NCBI GenBank assembly: GCA_038501785.1
Contig: JBAMJR010000050.1
Coordinates: 3,014,501-3,078,500 of the forward strand
Source of the DNA: Myoxocephalus aenaeus
Taxonomy: Eukaryota; Chordata; Actinopteri; Perciformes; Cottidae
DNA length: 64,000 bases
Reading direction: 5' to 3'
Below are positions 50,699 to 62,595 of this stretch, piece by piece (position 1 is the first letter of the stretch; every line of letters begins with the position of its first letter). The position numbers and the translations under genes were made by a program. The notes beneath the pieces were generated by a model. That model was not told where the DNA came from, ran no database searches, and saw only the letters and a program-made list of their open reading frames with translations.

Positions 50699-51674
50699 TG
50701 TGTTTGAGATAAACAAGAGGAGCAGGAGAGAGAGAGAGAGGGTGGGCTCCTTTTTTTTGTTAATTGTGGATGTATCAGGTTTTGGCTGGATTAAGTAGTC
50801 ACTTAATTACATGGTCTGTTTGTTGTGGGGAATAAATAACAAGCGGCAGAATTGTACTTGGCGTCTTAGAACAAAGTCCATGCAACAACGTGTCATTTGC
50901 AATCACAGTTTACAGCACCGAGAGAGACAAAGTCAATACCGCCTAATGGACACAGGAAATCTGTAACGTGTCCCGTCGTCTGGTCTAGAATGCTTATTGG
51001 GTCTGCAATGTTCATCAACTGCCTTATGATGGAGGGTTTGTTAACAGAGCCTCCACCATAGATGGATGGATGCAGAGATTTTGGTGAGCGGCGTAATTGC
51101 AGTCAGTAATCACACTAAAATGATGGTTTGTGCAATATTTACTTTGTTTATCCCTTCATCAATAATACCCCCCCAAAAAAACAACAACACAAAAGTGGAA
51201 AAACACCTTCGGCTTCACAAGATGGTTAAAACACACAACAGTAAATCACAATAGTTTCAATAAATAGCACAACCTGCACAGTGCGGACAACAAAGTGTTT
51301 TTTTACGAAGTTACATTTTCTTGGATGCTTCAGTGGCTCCGTGGCGTCTCCCCGAGGGCGGTTTTGTGAATTCTTTAATGAACAGGAGCAGACACAATTT
51401 GTTTGCGTCTCACATAAACGTCCCTGTATTTTTCTGCTCTTTGCCAATAATTGTGATGGCCGTGTTTGTAATTATTAAACGGTCAGTGAACCCAAATCAC
51501 AACAGAAAACATATGTTTGATATGCTGAGTTTCATATCCACTTCTGAAAGTTATGCTCCCACGCCGATACATTAAAAGGTGAATGAAATTGCATTTGTGG
51601 TTCTTAAGACTTTAAAGAATTACATTTGAAAAGCTTCACAACAGTGAGTCTATAGTCTCGCTCATTGTGGATAC
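50698..51674. other. no gene recognised
   Basis: Unrecognised sequence. Overlapping open frames on both strands at 51226-51575 have no domain. Confidence 0.4.
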
Positions 51675-51996
51675 TACCGTAATAGTCGGGTTACAAGCCG
51701 CTCCTACGGCCGGTCAGTGTCCCCGCTGTAGCAAGCTAGTAGCAGCACTAGCTAGCGCTGCTGCTAGCTAGCGCTGCTGCTGCTGCTACCGGCCGCTGCT
51801 GCTGCTACTGCCCGAGTCCCCTCTGCGCAAGTCGGGTGTCGAGCCTGGTCCCGCTACCTTCGGTGGTTTTCGGCAGCTAGCGGAAGTTAGCGGGGAAGTA
51901 ACGGAGCACTAGCAGGAGCGCCAGCTGGCTACAGCGGGGAGCTAACGGGGACACTGACCGGAGGTAGTAGCGGCTCATAACCTGACGTTTACGGTA
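51675..51996 (+). mobile_element. GC-rich foldback MITE, copy 2
   Basis: Same element and orientation as 30006-30309. It starts TACCGTAATAGTCGGGTTAC and ends GACGTTTACGGTA. It carries an extra 'gcgctgctgctagcta' unit in the CTG-rich part, which makes it about 18 bp longer. Confidence 0.9.
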
Positions 51997-53918
51997 TATG
52001 ATTCATAAAATATTTGGTGTGAATCATCCCTTTAACTCGTACATCATATAAGATAAAGGAAAGCTTGTGATAAAGGAATGTGAGTGATTCCTCCAGCATC
52101 TGTTGTCCGCGTGCATCACTTTACACTGCGAAACGCTTCCACAGCAGTTCCCTGAAGCCCTGCAGCCGTCTGAAGGCAGCAGGACACATTCAGTATGTTG
52201 AGGAGTGCCGTGTCTGAGCGCAGTGCCGTCACGCACGACCGTCCAGTGTGTGTACCGTCATTAAATAACGTGCAAATGACGCTAGAATACAGAATAACCA
52301 ATCGTCGGATTGATGCAATTATATACAAAGCTTCTAAAGGTATTGATTTCCTGAAGAAGTGTCTCTTCATTAGTTGAGCTGTCTCATACAGTCACTAACT
52401 TCATAAAAAATGCATAGCTAATTATCAGAGGCCACATGGCAGGAACATTGGAACAACCTTCTTTTACTGAACAAATGAACAATGCTGCAGTTTCAGAACA
52501 GTCTCATTTCTCCATCTTCTCCCACAGCGAGCCGTATCAACGCTAAAACAATTTGGATCATCATCTGTGTCACCTGCATATAGAGTATAGTTTTACAGTC
52601 AAAAAGGGAAAGAAGAATATTCATTTAATTGGTTAATTCAAGACTTCAAGGAGGCTGGATCTCACTGAGTCCCCAGCTCGACCCCGGCCACACCTTGGTC
52701 CGTGTGTACGGTCCTCTAACGTGTGAGCACACCGGCTGTGATCAGCCTTCAACCCAAAGCCGACCTGAATGTCCCCATTTGTCTTGTGCTCTGTGACTAA
52801 TGAACAACAGAGGTGGAAATTTACTGAAGCCAAGTGTGGCGGAGATGTGATCATCCACCCTGAACAGATCACGCCGCTGTGTAATAATAGATGGTAGATG
52901 GCTGCCATTACGACCTTCCCTCTGCACGGCGGAGCACTGGGAGCCACATGAAATCAAATTACCGCTCAAGAGGAGGTTCACTCTCCTCACCCGACATTTG
53001 CCCTATCTGTCCCTCTCTCTCTCTTTCTCTTCTCATCACTCTCTTCTCATCCCCCTCTTCCGTTCGGCCTCTTCTGCTGGCTCCTCCACCTACAGGGGCC
53101 GGTTTAGAAACTCCCTTCACTGAAAAAAATACTTACAGCCCTGCTTCTCGACAATAGGAAACTGTTAACAATAGCCACATTGGTTACTCAGTGTAATAAA
53201 TGAATAACAAATAGACACTTTATATCTTTTAAAAAACAATCCCCCCTAGGGGGTTCAGACTGAGCGATTGTTATATAAAACTGTAAATCATAGCTTGATT
53301 TATGAAAAAAGCCCAAAACTGCTGTATGTGGATGTATTGGACACCATAAGTAATATACAAATAAAATATATGGTTTGGTACATGAAAAAATTCAAATGTC
53401 ACAAATATGCGTAAATGAAAATTTTTGAGACCTCGCCTGAATGTTCTTTGTACTAAACCCTCTCTAGCTTTATTCTGCTTCACTTTATCAAAGTCAACCT
53501 TTGCAGAGAGAATGTTCACATATTGTGCTATGATTTGGGTTAGAGTTGGACCTTACAGCTGCATCATTTCAAAGAAATAATCATCCTGAAAGAGCTTTTT
53601 TTCTAGGCGGACCTGAAACCTTGTGTGTCATCTTCATTTACTCTTAACCAGTAACATATAGACTGATATTTACACATCTGAACACAATCTCACATGTGTA
53701 CATTTGATTACAACCCAAATTATTCAAATAGCCCCAGTGGTTGCAGAGATACACCCTTTTTAGTTTGGGTATGCAATTTTCGAGGAAAGGGCCTAAAAAT
53801 AAGTTTGTTTTCTATTGGTTAATACACAACATTCTAATATGTAACTATCAACAAATGGCTTCTGTTTGTAACCCTACTCAGACACCTGTATCTAGGACCA
53901 AGACACCTAGACTGTGGT
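51997..53918. other. no gene recognised
   Basis: Contains a CT-rich stretch at 53005-53060 followed by an acceptor-like 'ctcctccacctacag' at 53096. The frame after it stops within 60 bp and has no similarity that I know. Nothing else is recognised. Confidence 0.35.
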
Positions 53919-54150
53919 TGTTTTGTCTCTTTTTGGATATTCCGCCTTTCTTTGTCAACATTGTGTGTCCCTCTGAGGTGGGTTGTCGTGGTGTTATGTC
54001 TCTGTGATGGTTTTGTGATGGTTTTGTGTCGCTTTGTGGTCTTTTTGCATCTCTCTCTTGTTTTTGTGTCATTTTGTGTCACCGGTGGCCATTTTTTGTC
54101 CCTTTGCGATTTTATTTCATGTCTTTTTGTGGTCGTTTGAATGACTTTTC
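53919..54150 (+). repeat. degenerate 'tttgtgtc.ctttttgtggtc' minisatellite
   Basis: Loosely repeated units such as 'ttttgtgtcgctttgtggtc' and 'ttttgtgtcattttgtgtca'. The open frames on both strands here (Arg/Thr/His-rich or Leu/Phe/Val-rich) come from the repeat. Confidence 0.65.
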
Positions 54151-55173
54151 AATAAGAAGGGGGTCACCAGTGTTATTACACATCATCCCTCTAGTTCCGT
54201 CGCTGTCTGACCCTCCCTCCATCTTCTCTGCTCGTTCTTCCATGCTGTCTACTGCTCTGACTCTGTGATAGAGGAGGAAATGTGGGAGAAAAGAGAAAGT
54301 GCAGCGATCCTTTGAGATCTCATAAATTCAAGATATTCTTGCCTAGACTCCCTAAAAGTGCTTGGGAGTGCATTCAGCGAGTCCATAAGTCACAACATTG
54401 TCAGAGAGGCGATGGTGATGCATGAGGGCGCCGGCGCTCAGTTCATTCCAGAGCAGGTACTCTCCGTCAGATAAGCGCAACCTTAATTCCTTCCGCTGGC
54501 CTAATGTGTTTTTAATGCAGCCCGGTGACTTATGTTGCTGTCAGTCGGGCGGCCTCATAGGGATGCCAAGATGCTAGTGGGCGGCAGACAGGGACCAGGA
54601 AAAGGTGGCAAGGATTAATCGGAGTGGCAGAGGCCTAACACATTTGATAAAATCTGTATTGACTGAGACCACTGAGAGGGCTGCATCTCTGGAAATCAAA
54701 AAAAAGAGAAAGCGGGATGCTCGGCTTGTCTCCACCGCAGGATAAATGAGCTCAGTTTGTTCAAACGTGCATTTGATGGAACAATACGGATTGACCTCAA
54801 TTGATGTCGTCGATACAACGCGGAGGCGGGTAAATAATTGCAAGTCGTGTTTTCAAGCTTTGGAGACTTATTATAGAATCACCACAAAGCAGATTCATCA
54901 CAAGGCATGTGTCATATTGAACAGACACTTTATTTAAAACCAGAGGGAATGTATGGTTCTGCCCTCCAAAATGTGCCTGGGGAAATATACAGGGCAACAG
55001 TGTTACTTCCACGGAGACTACATTTACATTTGTTGTAAGTTGTATTTCTCTCAATCACATAACTGGTAGTCATCACAAGAATCAGAAACACATTCAAGAT
55101 CGTCCCTGCTAGTGGGCTTCGAAGGACTTCTGCACTCCCTCATTGAATAATCAAGAATCTATGAATGTGCCAG
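54151..55173. other. no gene recognised
   Basis: Complex sequence without a supported exon or repeat family. Confidence 0.4.
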
Positions 55174-55525
55174 TACCGTACTTTTCGGGTTATAAGCCGC
55201 TACTGCCTTCGGTCAGTGTCCCCGACAGCTCCCCGCTGTAGCCAGCTGGGGCTCCTGCTAGCGCTCCGTCACTTCCCCGCTAACTTCCGCTAGCTCCCTG
55301 AAAACCACCGAAGGTAGCGGGACCAGGCTCGACACCCGACTTGGGCAGAGGGGACGCGGGCAGTAGCAGCAGCAGCGGGCGGCAGTAGCAGCAGCAGTGA
55401 CCGGTAGCAGCAGAAGCGCTAGCTAGCAGCGCTACATAGCAGCGCTATCTAGCAGCGCTACTAGCTTGCTACAGCGGGGACACTGATCAGCCGTAGGAGC
55501 GGCTTATAACCCGAAAAGTACGGTA
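55174..55525 (-). mobile_element. GC-rich foldback MITE, copy 3 (inverted)
   Basis: It begins TACCGTACTTTTCGGGTTAT and ends CCCGAAAAGTACGGTA, an exact 16 bp inverted pair. The core is the reverse complement of copies 1 and 2 ('ctgaaaaccaccgaaggtag', 'gggacgcgggcagtag'). With 352 bp and better-matched termini it may be closest to the ancestral form. Confidence 0.9.
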
Positions 55526-55659
55526 TTTATTTCACCCCAAAAGTTAAATTGCTGTACACAACATAGCCCTTATTGCAAATTAAAGTCCAGTTTTCCATCT
55601 TGTGGAAGCTGCATAATGGACCCCGTGATTCCGTCAGAAAGATTACCCCCCCCACATTA
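55526..55659. other. no gene recognised
   Basis: A short spacer with a C-run near 55646. Nothing is recognised. Confidence 0.4.
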
Positions 55660-55768
55660 TATGAATCATTTTCATATTCATTGAATGTGCTGTAACTCTG
55701 TTACGTTGGTCATTCTGGTCACATGACATATATTGATTCTGTCCATCCGGGGAGAGGGATCCTCCTCC
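55660..55768 (+). repeat. internal piece of the Rex1-like 3' region
   Basis: 'ttcatattcattgaatgtgc', 'tgtaactctgttacgttggt' and 'ccggggagagggatcctcct' match 36080-36175 closely. The copy stops before the 3' tail, so it has lost its end. Confidence 0.7.
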
Positions 55769-56899
55769 GCAGGTAGGAAATGCACTGCCCGCCACTGCAT
55801 CACAGTAATGTTGTATCTGCTGCATGTGTAATCGTAGGAACACACTGTGGATCTCACTCTGCCACAGTGATCTCGCTGTCCTTCGTTAGTGAGTCACCTC
55901 ATGTATTTTTTTCCCTTCAGTTCTGAGTCTGTGGCCAAAGGTTTTGCCAGAGGGCAGCCAACATGCACGTCCCCCGGTCCACACACACTTTAAATTTTTT
56001 CAAAAGGAAGCCTTCTTTTAAAACACTGCCATGCTTCCTTTATTTCCTTGCTTTTCTTTTCTGTGGGATTGGTCCCCCGGTCCCGATAATCCCCCACATC
56101 CTTGGCTAATCAGCAGGAAAAGGAAAAGGGCAGCAGTGTGCTCAGGGTTGAGTTTTAAAAATGCATGTTCTTCCTCTGAACACACACCGCAGCCAACGGG
56201 GAACCGCTCGCTCTCTCCTGTGGGGGGGAGAGAACCACAGAGGGATTAAAACTCCACACAGGGTAATGACATGCATGACCACCGCCTGCACGCACACGTG
56301 GAGGATCGGCGCTGAAGGTGAGGATGTTTCCTGAGTAGAGCACAGATAAACAGAGTGGGAGGCCAAGGCCACGCATGTCAGAGGGTGTGTGTGTGTCTGT
56401 GTAGGAATGAGGATTTGTTCAGGGTGGGAGGTCTTCTGCCAGCTAATTGTGTTTTCCCAGCCTTGTGCCTGCCAGTAATTTGGCCCTGTGGTGTCTCCCC
56501 GGCTGGCCAGGCCGCCACAGAAAGGTCACAGGTGCTCCGGGAGAACAGAACTACAGCACTGCATACTAAAGTGGTGAAGATTTCCATCCTGTTTTCTTTT
56601 CTTTCTTTTTTTTATCTCCAGCGGGTTTGCTAATGTTTTATTTTGATCTCAACATAGTCGCAGCAGCAACATGATCTTCTACAACTCAACCTATTCAAAT
56701 TTGAGTAGTTTGTACATCTGGGCTGCAGAACTTTACCATGTTTGTCCTTCACATTATAACATACACAGACAGTCGTATACCTGTTTGTCCAATTCTTAGT
56801 AAGTTCATAACAAGGAAAAGGAAAGTTTCTGAAAATCTCAACTCAGTGCTGATTCTAACTTTATTATTATTTGCACCTCTGTTGACATTTTAGAGGGAT
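55769..56899. other. no gene recognised
   Basis: GC-moderate sequence with overlapping short open frames on both strands (56031-56633). No domain or paired splice sites. Confidence 0.4.
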
Positions 56900-57154
56900 G
56901 CAAGAGTAGTATATACCTGGTGGGTTTGCTTGTGAACGTACATGCACGAGCCTGAATGTTAGTGCACGTGCTCATATGTATTAGCATATGGGGGAGTGTT
57001 TAAAATACATGTATATATAAGGCTGTTAGGCAGGGTTATTTTCTTTCTCCTCCGGACCTTCTTCTTCACTGACCTGTTGCTGTTGCTGTTTGCTGTGTGC
57101 TTGTGCTGGTGCTGTTTGATCTTACTACTACGGTTTCTGTTGGTTCACTTGGAT

Positions 57155-57481
57155 TCAGATCATGGAACTAAACTGTTGCCAGTCGCTCACACGCATACTC
57201 ACACCCCACTTAAAGACCATGGTTTCCTCCAATCCATGGACATACTCCTCGATACTAGACTCAATGGTCACATCGCCACTATCATACGTGACCCTGTAAA
57301 CATGCCCTTTTAACCCCACGAGTTCTATTGCTAAAACAGTAGTCTTCTCAGTAGTAAGACCTTCCGTCGGATGTTTCTTGGGCCGGGGTGTATCCACAGC
57401 TGTATTGTTAGGTATACGACCTGCAGACATACCTAGAACACATCCGGTTGGTGTCTCATCCAGATAACAGGGAGACGACAT
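57155..57481 (-). CDS. 108-residue PC4-like protein in the loop of the palindrome
   Basis: The only substantial frame of the palindrome. The ATG (57479-57481) lies 8 bases inside the loop from the right arm, and the TGA (57155-57157) overlaps the inner edge of the left arm, so the frame fills the loop. Residues 1-45 are polar, Thr/Pro-rich and probably disordered (MSSPCYLDETPTG). Residues 47-108 look like one small beta/helix domain: VLAIELVGLKGHVYRVTY, a GDVTIES strand, EEY at 78-80, then KWGVSMRVSDWQQFSSMI. The pattern REY...KGISL....W..L...I of the PC4/p15 single-stranded-DNA-binding coactivator fold can be laid over this. That similarity is by eye only. Promoter: the inward TATATAG box at 57642-57649. 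The alternative is a decayed fragment of a retroelement gene. Confidence 0.45.
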   Translation of the reverse strand: MSSPCYLDETPTGCVLGMSAGRIPNNTAVDTPRPKKHPTEGLTTEKTTVLAIELVGLKGHVYRVTYDSGDVTIESSIEEYVHGLEETMVFKWGVSMRVSDWQQFSSMI

Positions 57482-57642
57482 CTTGCTTTGAATCCAAGTG
57501 AACTCCAAAAGCACCAATAGAAACCGTAGTAGCAAGATCAAACAGCACAATCAACAGCAAACAGCAACAGCAACAGCACACAGCAACAGGTCAGTGAAGA
57601 AGAAGGTCCGGAGGAGAAAGAAATAACCCTGCCTAACAGCCC

Positions 57643-57704
<62 letters not shown>

Positions 57705-57706
57705 TT
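57643..57706. repeat. (AT)n microsatellite within the right arm
   Basis: The right-arm counterpart of a short 'catgtatatata' in the left arm has expanded to about 60 bp of AT. Confidence 0.93.
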
Positions 57707-57808
57707 TTAAACACTCCCCCACATGCTAATACATATGAGCACGTGTACTAGCATTCAGGCTCATGCATGTACGTCCACAAGCAATCTCAACACGTATATA
57801 CTACTTGC

Positions 57809-58225
57809 AAGGTACATAAGGTATACAGAAGACATTTATCATTTAATTAAAATTAAAATGATTGTGTGTAGCTTTAGTGGCAGTATCACCTCAACGAATG
57901 CTTTCCAGTTTAGAATTGTTTATTTTAAAAAGCCCATCTTTTTCACTCACTCAAATTATATGTACTTTAAACTATACAACATTACTTGCTGGTATTTAGT
58001 TTAAATTGTCCAACATTAAAGGTGGCTCCCCCTTTCGTTTATATTTTTTGTTGATGTTTTGGCAACAAGAATACACTTTCAATGACACAAGGAAAGATTG
58101 AGCAAATAAAGAAGAAGTTTTTGCATGGTAGAATGGGAAAAAATCTCTATCTATAACTAAATGTCGGATATGTTGTAGAGTATCGCTTTACACTTTAATC
58201 TTATATTCTGCGTCCCTCCCTCCAG
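57809..58225. other. no gene recognised
   Basis: AT-rich sequence between the palindrome and the candidate exon, ending in a pyrimidine tract. Confidence 0.4.
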
Positions 58226-58281
58226 TCACATTCCCACTTCCCACAACCACTAGTAGGGTTCCTATGCTGAAGGAAGACAAG
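58226..58281 (+). CDS. candidate 56 bp internal exon of an unidentified host gene
   Basis: A pyrimidine tract 'gcgtccctccctccag' is followed by 56 bases and then a near-consensus donor AAG|GTGAGT. Only one frame is open across the segment: it enters with two bases of a split codon and reads TFPLPTTTSRVPMLKEDK, ending on a codon boundary at the donor. The Ser/Thr/Pro-rich composition would suit a linker or an alternatively spliced segment. I do not recognise the protein and see no partner exon in the window, which fits a gene with large introns. Chance pairing of two good splice sites is possible. Confidence 0.35.
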
Positions 58282-59529
58282 GTGAGTGCTGCATTTATTA
58301 CATTATTCAAAACATTTCTAACAATACATTTTCCATAACATTTTTCTTATGTTATGCACTCATGGTTTTCATCCATTATGTGCTGATTATTACATTACGA
58401 GTTGCTGCAGATGCCCTCTGACAGTCAACTGACTCCCTTTCCACATCTCATCTACACTGCAGTGACCCCTCTCTCCCCAGTCGCAGTTACCTGACCTTCT
58501 CTGGTCAACTGCCCACCTGTTTTCACTTTCCTTCATCCGACCTGCAGTACATCACCGTTCCCTTTCCACTCATTCACTGTCAGATCTTTCCTGACACTGA
58601 CTCTGACCCTGTACCTGAACCTGTCAATCTGTCTGCCCACCCGTACATGATTTAATCCACTCAAAACAGTGGTTTTTTTCAACGTTTATGTCACATGAAA
58701 CATCCGACCTTTACTCTCCTGACTCGGAAGGTTTGAGGTGCAGTTACATTGCTGTGCTGAAGGGGGCGATGTCAGTGCACTTCCATAAAGTCTTCCCTAA
58801 AATCTGAGATTTAATACCTGGGAAGCTAGATTTGACACGTCACACATTTATCTGGAGAATGTGTATGTTGAGGAACGCATTCAGGGGGCAAAATATAACG
58901 GAATACAATGCAGTGAGGCTCAGTCATTCTGTATTGGTTTCAAATATTTATGTTATCCTTGCTGAGTGAGGCGTGTTTTCTCGGGGTTCAGCCACTATAT
59001 TGCTATATTGTCTTGTTTACGACGCATACATACTTCATAAAGAGATGAGTACAGTTTATCAACTTGGGAGAAAGACAGATGAGCTCACGCAAGTCAATAT
59101 AATGAAAACAATTTAATTAGGTGTGTACTGAACATCATTATGGGACTACAACTGTAACAATAAAAGTGCTTCCCCACCCATGACTGTATCTGACAGCTGT
59201 CTGTGAATCTGTTGGAATCTTCCTTGAAATATTGCTCCCGAGGCGACACTGAAGGGAAACCAGAACTCTTGTTTGAGGCCCTGAGTCCTGGCGGAGAGAT
59301 GCCTCTCTTCATTTGTCTTTCTGTTTGTTTTTGTTTGGATCACACGGCAGAGTCAGGAGTGACGTCTGCTGGAGTGATTGAAGTTTATCTGGTTAACTCT
59401 GGTTACCTACAAGCACCCAAGTACAATCCAAACTGTGTTTTTGTTTTTCTTATTCATTCTTCCTCCCTTTTGGTCCTGTTTTGTGATTCCGCATGATTCC
59501 AGCTTCATTTGATTTATATGTAACTGTAC

Positions 59530-59531
<2 letters not shown>
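58282..59531. other. no gene recognised
   Basis: C/T-rich at 58400-58640 (ccctttccac-type stretches) and AT-rich after that. If 58226-58281 is an exon, this is intron. Confidence 0.35.

Positions 59532-59577
<46 letters not shown>
59532..59577. repeat. (GT)n microsatellite followed by poly-G
   Basis: About 23 GT units running into a G-homopolymer to 59587. Confidence 0.95.
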
Positions 59578-59580
<3 letters not shown>

Positions 59581-59587
59581 GGGGGGG

Positions 59588-62150
59588 TATTTTTTAGGGA
59601 TTTACCTGTGTGACTTTCATTCACGAGTGGGTGTGGGGGAGGGGCTATTTTGCTCCCCTCCCTCCTTCCCATTATAGTTTTGTTGTTACACCTAAGAATT
59701 CTCATTTCTCTGAGCTGATGTAGTACTCCAGGACCAAGCTGCGGGCAAATAGCTGCATTATTTATCTCATTAGGGATAAATATAACCCATTGCACCGCTA
59801 CATTTTCAGGTAACAACACTGATAATGGCGCCTCGGCGTTGTAAAGTCTTTTCCTTTGCGTCCTTTTCTTCTCCCTGCCTCATTGCTGTGTGGGGCGAGA
59901 ACCATTTCTGTGAACAACAGGGTTTTATCTCCAGGCCATTTGAATTTTCTCTCATTTTTCCCAAACCTCATTTCATCCATGTTGAATGGTGCTATCTTTA
60001 GCTGCAGGCTACGGGGCTGCGCCTGCCTCCCGGAGTGGCGCCACAGTGGCTACATGTACACTGAATAACAACCACGGGCCACTTTGATTGGACGCTTCAT
60101 TAGCGCCTGACGGCACTGCGGTCGCTCGCTGTCCGTCAACACGATGCAGAAGGACAAAAGTATTATATTGGGATCTAACGCAGCCTGCTCCATCTGCTGG
60201 GAGATATGAATTAGAAAACAATTTCGTATTGATTTTCTCCCCCCATTGATTTCTCCCTCTCATGCGCCCGAAGCGACGAGCGGGCGAGCCGCTCTGATTG
60301 GCTACACGGGCTCTGGCTGAGTTCATGTTGGATTGAGGTGTCTGGGTTAAAGAATATGCCTTTCTGTCATCCTCTCTGCAAAGGTAATCACGCGGGACAT
60401 TGTGTTGTTAACATGCAGTTAAACCTTAGTGTTGTGTTCGGGGGCCCGGAGGCCTCGGGCCCTCGTCAACAGCTCAAAACATACTTTATCGCTTTGATAC
60501 TTTTGTGACTTTTCCTAATTGCATGAGAATTGCTCATAAACATGATGTCGAACTGATTATTATTTTGAGGTTTCAGAGACATCAGCGGTAGATCAAGGTG
60601 AAACGCGATGGATTTCTGTCACAGTTTGCATTCATAAACACTATTAAAACATTTGATGAATGATTTATCATACTATAATGTAATTGTAAGCACATACATA
60701 CATGGATCTGTTAAGCGTTTATTTATAAGCATTATTTGTAATTATAATTTGTAATTGGAAATTGTCCTCTGAAGAAATTATCATTGCACGAGGACGTAAA
60801 GCTAGAAAACAACGGTCAGACTACTCCGCTATGGACGTGAGAAACCGAGCGTCGCAGCAGTCCTCCTCCTACAGCTCACATCCTTGAGTGACATCATATA
60901 CGGTCGCACATTCTCCAGACTGGTCAAAATATGCAGGCTAATGTAGTTTAGTTTTAAATTAAATATCTGCTGCTTCCCTTTGCCGCTCCCCAGTCTCTCA
61001 CTCTCACTGCTCTTCTTCCCGGCTCAATCTTCCACATTACACTCGCCACTTTATCTTTCTCCCCGCTTCTCTCTTCCTTCCATGTCTCAGTTTCCAAAGG
61101 CTAATGCACTGGAGCAGATAATTATCCCCCCCCCCCCCCCCGCCATACTGGCTACTCAAACAATATCCCCCTCCTCCATGTGTGCACAGTGAACCTGCAT
61201 TGATGCAGGAGAAAAAGAAGACAAAATCACAAATTCAGAGTACAGTGATAAATGAGGACACACATGCGGCAAACAAGCTGTCGTTGTGACATTGCTGGGG
61301 GCATTCCACCCCATTACCAAAATAGATCCGTGTTATTTTGTGTTTTCCCATCAAATCACACCCTCGGATGCTGCGCAAGTTAAAAGCTTACGACTTCATT
61401 TTAACTCGGAGCGTCGCAAAGACAGGGTGTGGAGTTGAAGCTTTTTGAGGAAGCTAGCAAGATGACATACATCATTTCCTCTGACGGCAGGAGGCCTAAT
61501 GGCCATGTTTTAATGGTCAACAGCACATCTGAATGTGCTCAGGAGTGAATTGAAGGTGAAGGTTCAATTTCTAATCATCCTGACATTGTGTCCATAAATA
61601 TAACGTAAATGCCATACCTCATCTTGTCCCCTGCTTATCTTTAGGAAAGCATAAAAAGGTGTCATGGTGTACTTTTCTAATTTCCTCCTGGTTTCACAAA
61701 TGTATTTCTTGCCAATGTTATACCTCAGTCCTGTGACACATTAATTATATGTGGGATATTGAAGTGAAATAAAAATAAATAATCCAAGTTAAATTGACCT
61801 TCCCCCCCCCCCAAGAACATTCATGAGTGTGTCCTTTTGTGTGTCCAAAATGAATGTGACATAGCGCTACAGGTACTAATGCATGTGCATGCATGTACGT
61901 GTCACATTAATGTTTTACGCCTTACAGTCCAGAAGAGATGAGTCACAGGTGTGTGTGGAGCCAGAGGAGATTTTTAAAGATACAGTGACAAATGAGCAAG
62001 AGTGTATTCAGGGGAGTCTATTTCTGTGTGTTTGTGGATGTGTGTAAAAAGATTGCATGGATACAGTTTATTCCGAGAGATTTGCATGTGAGTTTCAACA
62101 TCCACTATCCTGACTAAAGAAGGTAGACATCTCTATCCCTGTACTCATGT
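59588..62150. other. no gene recognised
   Basis: Complex sequence, GC-richer at 60000-60480 and 60790-60900. A C-homopolymer lies at 61127-61141. Open frames are short and overlap on both strands. Confidence 0.4.
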
Positions 62151-62595
62151 TAACTCGTGGTTTGGGGCTGTTTTTCAAGGTTTGGGCAAAGCTCCTTAGC
62201 TCCAATTAAGGGGCATTTTAATGCTCCAGCATACAATGATATTGTAGTCAATAGTGTGCTTCCAACATTGTGGCCTTTGTAAAGTTGGATAGAGTAAGAG
62301 GACTATTGGCAGCTTTGTCAAACACAACCTTCCTTTTGGTCTTCACTACACATCTATAAAGGTTCATGAAGCCATCTTGCACGATCCAAGACCACATTTT
62401 GCCATGATGACAGACACACACAGACTTAGAAGGGGAACACAATACTGGCTGTTTGTAAGTTGGGAACCATTAGCATAGAATAATTTAACTGGCCTGCAGA
62501 GAGTCCTGACCTAAACCCAACTCAGGACAACTGGAAGGAATTGAAACCAGGCATCAACCTTCAGTTCTGCCAAGCCAATGCGGAAGTGTCTTAAA
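62151..62595 (+). pseudogene. Tc1-like transposase relic
   Basis: Two stretches in the same orientation show transposase sequence. The first reads LAPIKGHFNAPAYNDIVVNS then VLPTLW at about 62194-62273. This is the region that in Tc1/mariner enzymes precedes the second catalytic aspartate. The second reads NWPAESPDLNPTQDNWKEL (62487-62543), the conserved 'DWPAQSPDLNPIEHLW' block, with the expected catalytic Glu/Asp position replaced (TQDNW). About 200 bp in between are scrambled, with only a possible HDDRHTQT trace. Stops and indels make it non-functional. It is followed by 'cagtaaacattctgaac', familiar from Tc1 3' regions. Confidence 0.8.

Larger units (their letters stand above)
56900..57808. 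mobile_element. large palindrome: two ~260-320 bp inverted arms around a coding loop
   Basis: The left arm (56900-57157) and right arm (57489-57808) are reverse complements for almost their whole length, the right arm being longer because of an AT expansion. Shared blocks, from the outside in: 'gtagtatata', 'gtgcatgtacgt', 'catatgagcacgtg', 'ggagtgtttaaaatacat', 'ggctgttaggcagggttatt', 'ctcctccggaccttcttctt', 'actgacctgttgctg', 'tactacggtttct' and 'ttcacttggattca'. Each arm has a TATA-like box pointing inward (57014-57020 plus strand, 57642-57649 minus strand). The loop is 331 bp. It may be a DNA transposon with long TIRs or two inverted solo LTRs. I do not recognise the family. Confidence 0.85.

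Noticed and set aside
53096..53157. Possible terminal exon after 'ctcctccacctacag'
   Set aside because: Pyrimidine tract is part of a CT-rich low-complexity stretch; the short frame has no similarity that I know.
56996..57313. 105-codon plus-strand open frame in the palindrome
   Set aside because: Hydrophobic low-complexity translation of the left arm's pyrimidine-rich leader followed by the antisense of the loop frame; the minus-strand loop frame is the better candidate.
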